A DNA stretch of 30,865 nucleotides, taken from contig DASYYE010000568.1 in NCBI GenBank assembly GCA_035946955.1, positions 1 to 30,865 of the forward strand, written 5' to 3'. The position numbers were made by a program, and so were the translations under genes. This stretch comes from DASYYE01 sp035946955. GTDB lineage: Bacteria; Actinomycetota; Actinomycetes; Streptosporangiales; Streptosporangiaceae. A model generated the notes under the pieces. The model had not been told where the DNA came from. It was given only the letters and a program-made list of their open reading frames with translations, and did no database searches. Of this stretch, positions 28,553 through 30,865 are shown piece by piece. Every line of letters begins with the position of its first letter. Position 1 is the first letter of the stretch.

Positions 28553-30865
28553 GTGGGTTGGCTGGCGGAGTTGCGCGGCCGGGCTGAGCAGGCCGGTTCG
28601 CGTGACTCAGGCTGGGCCGCGGAGCTGACGGCCAGGCAGGCAGCGGCGTTCGAGCGGGCCCTGGCCCGGCTGGGGAAACGGGCGCCAACGGCTCGCGCGC
28701 TGTTGGTGGCGCTGGCCTGGGCGAGGGGCCCAGGGCTGGCGGCCGACGGTATCTGGGTCCGGCTGGCGCTGGCGCTGGCGCTGGCGGAGGACCGGCCGCC
28801 GGTCACGGTCGAAGACGCCCGTCGGCTGCCTGGCAGGATGCGTGGGCTGATCGTGGACGGGACCGGAGCTGGCGGGGTTCGTCTCTACCGGCTCGCCGAC
28901 CCGTCGCTGGCCGCACACCTGCGCGGTCAGCACAGGGCACACGCTGAGGACGCCATCGTCAGCGCACTGGTCGCGAGCGTGCCCATGTCCGGAGCCGGGC
29001 GGGACTGGACCGCGGCACACCCGTACGTGCGGTCCTGTCTCGCATATCACGCCGTGGCCGCCGGGTCGCGCACGCTGGCGTCGCTGGTGGCTGAGGAGGG
29101 GTTCCTGGCAGCTGCCGACCCGGTCAGCCTCGGCCCCCTGCTGTGCGTACCGTGGCCGGAACTGCGTGAGGTGGGACGCGTCTACCAGCGAGCCCGGCCG
29201 CTGCTTGGCGCTGACCCCGCCGCCAATGCCGCTTACCTGGCCGAAGCCGAACGTGCCCTGGCCGGCGCCGGCGCTCTCACCACCAGCACTCACCCAGCCG
29301 CCGGGCCCGCGGTGCGCCCGATGTACCGGACCCACCTGGCGACCGTGCGCCGTGATGACAGCATCCTGACCCTGACCGGTCACATCAGCAGGGTGAACAA
29401 GGTGGCGTTCGCCACCACTGCAGGCGGCGGGCTGCTGCTGGCCTCCTGCGGTGACGACCGCACGGTGCGGCTGTGGCAGCCGCTCACCGGCGCGCCCGTC
29501 GGCGAGCCGCTGACCGGCCACGACGACTGGGTCCTTGCGCTGGCACTCGGCGCTGCCGGTGACGGAAGGCTGCTGCTGGCGTCCGGGGGCCGTGACCTGG
29601 CGGTGCGGCTGTGGCAGCCGCTCACCGGCGCGCCCGTCGGCGAGCCGCTGACCGGCCACGACGACTGGGTGTGGTCGGTGGCGTTCGGCGCTGCCGGTGA
29701 CGGAAGGCTGCTGCTGGCGTCCGCGGGCCGTGACCTGGCGGTGCGGCTGTGGGAGCCACTTGCTGCCAATGGCGCCAGGGGCCCGCTGGCCCGCTACGTT
29801 GACCAGGGATGGGCAGTGGCTTTCGGCCACCGTCCCGATGGGCGGCTGCTGCTGGCCTCAGGCAGCAGTGATCACGCGGTGCGCGTATGGGACCCCCTGA
29901 CCGGCGCACCCGTAGGCCAGCCGATGACTGGGCACGCAGGCCCGGTGTGGTCGGTGGCGTTCGGGACTACCGGTGATGGGCGGCTGCTGCTGGCTTCAGG
30001 CAGTCGTGACCGCACGGTGCGCGTGTGGGACCCGCTGACCGGCGCACTCCTGGGCGAGCCGATGACGGGGCACTGCGGCGAGGTGTGGTCGGTGGCGTTC
30101 GGGACTACCGGTGATGGGCGGCTGCTGCTCGCCTCCGGCAGCGACGACCAGACCATCAGGCTCTGGGACCCGCTGACCGGCGCGCGCGTCGGTGGCCCCT
30201 TGGTGGGGCACACCGGCGACGTCAACTATGTGGCATTCGGCACCATGACCAGGGACGGGGAGGCGGGTGAGGAGCGGCTGCTGCTCGCCTCCGGTGGTGA
30301 CGACCAGACAGTCCGGCTGTGGGACCCGCTCGCTCCCGCCATGTCTGGTGAGTCGGCTGGGACCCGCAGCGGCGCAGTCACCGCGGTCGCGCTCAGCAAC
30401 GCCGCCGACGGCCGTACGCTGCTGGCTTCGGTGCACGCTGACCAGACCGTGCAGGTGCATGACGCGCACAGTGGCGCCCTCATCAGCGGCCCGCTGGCCG
30501 GCCGCACCGGCTGGATCGGTTCGCTGGCGTTGATCACCGCCGACGGCGGCCGGGTACTCCTCGCCCGCGACATCAGCGACTACACAGTGCAGGTCTTTGA
30601 CGCACTCACCGGCATGCCCGTCGGTCCCCCCATGGCGGGCCACACCAGCACGGTGACCTCGCTGGCCTTCGGGATCGCCCCCGGCGGCCAGGTACTGCTG
30701 GCATCCACCAGCGAAGACCACACGGTGCGGGTCTGGGACCCGCTCACCAGCGCCCCGGTGGGCCAGCCGCTGACGGCTCACAGCGACTGGGTGGCGTCGG
30801 TGGCGTTCGGCGTCACCGACGGCGGGCGGCTGCTCATGGCGTCAGGCGGCCGTGACCAGACGGTG
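28553..30865 (+). CDS. WD40 beta-propeller protein with STAND-type winged-helix remnant, no NTPase (partial)
   Basis: At least 771 residues, open to the window end. Start GTG 28553 has GGAGG 4 nt upstream; the frame is closed by TGA at 28478-28480. Residues about 35-250 match the region that follows the NTPase in actinobacterial AAA/NACHT-WD40 proteins: FERALARLGKRAPTARALLV (winged-helix), a VRLYRLADPSLAAHLR stretch, RDWTAAHPYVRSCLAYHA and EEGFLAAADPVSLGPLL. The P-loop, Walker B and N-terminal effector that normally precede it are absent. From about residue 275 there are eleven WD40 repeats to the window edge, each like LLLASGGRDLAVRLW then PLTGAPVGEPLTGH, many almost identical. Propellers bind protein partners. 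It is either a truncated STAND protein or a derivative used as a free scaffold. Confidence 0.75.
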   Translation, partial: MGWLAELRGRAEQAGSRDSGWAAELTARQAAAFERALARLGKRAPTARALLVALAWARGPGLAADGIWVRLALALALAEDRPPVTVEDARRLPGRMRGLIVDGTGAGGVRLYRLADPSLAAHLRGQHRAHAEDAIVSALVASVPMSGAGRDWTAAHPYVRSCLAYHAVAAGSRTLASLVAEEGFLAAADPVSLGPLLCVPWPELREVGRVYQRARPLLGADPAANAAYLAEAERALAGAGALTTSTHPAAGPAVRPMYRTHLATVRRDDSILTLTGHISRVNKVAFATTAGGGLLLASCGDDRTVRLWQPLTGAPVGEPLTGHDDWVLALALGAAGDGRLLLASGGRDLAVRLWQPLTGAPVGEPLTGHDDWVWSVAFGAAGDGRLLLASAGRDLAVRLWEPLAANGARGPLARYVDQGWAVAFGHRPDGRLLLASGSSDHAVRVWDPLTGAPVGQPMTGHAGPVWSVAFGTTGDGRLLLASGSRDRTVRVWDPLTGALLGEPMTGHCGEVWSVAFGTTGDGRLLLASGSDDQTIRLWDPLTGARVGGPLVGHTGDVNYVAFGTMTRDGEAGEERLLLASGGDDQTVRLWDPLAPAMSGESAGTRSGAVTAVALSNAADGRTLLASVHADQTVQVHDAHSGALISGPLAGRTGWIGSLALITADGGRVLLARDISDYTVQVFDALTGMPVGPPMAGHTSTVTSLAFGIAPGGQVLLASTSEDHTVRVWDPLTSAPVGQPLTAHSDWVASVAFGVTDGGRLLMASGGRDQTV

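Noticed and set aside
28607..29830. 407-codon minus-strand open frame over the WD40 gene
   Set aside because: Its repeats (for example GQRLADGRAGERLPQPHR) are just the antisense of WD40 repeats.
28553..30865. WD40 DNA repeats as a CRISPR-like array
   Set aside because: The repeats are in-frame, coding and of protein-repeat length, without unique spacers of constant size.

Overview
The window reads as chromosome of a high-GC actinomycete. Almost every gene uses G/C-ending codons, GTG starts are common, several genes look leaderless, and the gene families are typical of filamentous soil actinobacteria (XRE/NB-ARC/TPR regulators, WD40 proteins, secreted Cys-repeat proteins, ArsR-SRPBCC pairs, an Eis-like acetyltransferase, AlkB). 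I cannot place the genus from sequence alone. There are no tRNA or rRNA genes, insertion sequences, phage genes or CRISPR arrays that I can see.

Layout. 1-6.4 kb: the tail of an unidentified gene, a secreted PstS-like solute-binding protein, a large convergent XRE/NB-ARC/TPR regulator and, divergent from it, a secreted protein with a von Willebrand type D domain. 6.5-12.5 kb, all on the minus strand: a GT-C-like membrane protein, a GadC-like amino-acid antiporter, a propeller-like protein, a DUF1801 protein and an Eis-like GNAT enzyme. 12.5-14.4 kb: a TetR regulator divergent from an AlkB alkane hydroxylase, with an inverted-repeat operator candidate between them. 14.5-19 kb: two tandem paralogous secreted proteins, each made of 14 Cys-containing modules. 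19-23.3 kb: two ArsR-SRPBCC cassettes (the second with a YciI-like gene) around a methyltransferase, an ATP-grasp gene remnant, a small secreted beta-trefoil protein and a DJ-1/PfpI protein. 23.5-26.3 kb: a two-component system interleaved with two small proteins. 26.4-28.4 kb: a long acyl-CoA dehydrogenase. 28.5 kb to the end: a WD40 protein that keeps the winged-helix region of a STAND-type protein but lacks its NTPase and runs off the window.

How genes may work together. AlkB and the acyl-CoA dehydrogenase are both lipid/alkane enzymes but lie 12 kb apart, so a joint pathway is inference only. The clearest transcription units are the two ArsR cassettes: 4-bp ATGA overlaps join the genes, and palindromes sit exactly in the spacer between -35 and -10 of apparently leaderless promoters. 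The less ordinary elements are the tandem 14-module secreted pair, the two-component locus with embedded small proteins and a cluster of CTGCAG-centred palindromes, the XRE/NB-ARC/TPR-vWD intergenic region with 11-bp-phased repeats and a 12-bp hairpin, and the NTPase-less STAND relative. All family calls come from reading motifs by eye; no database search was run.
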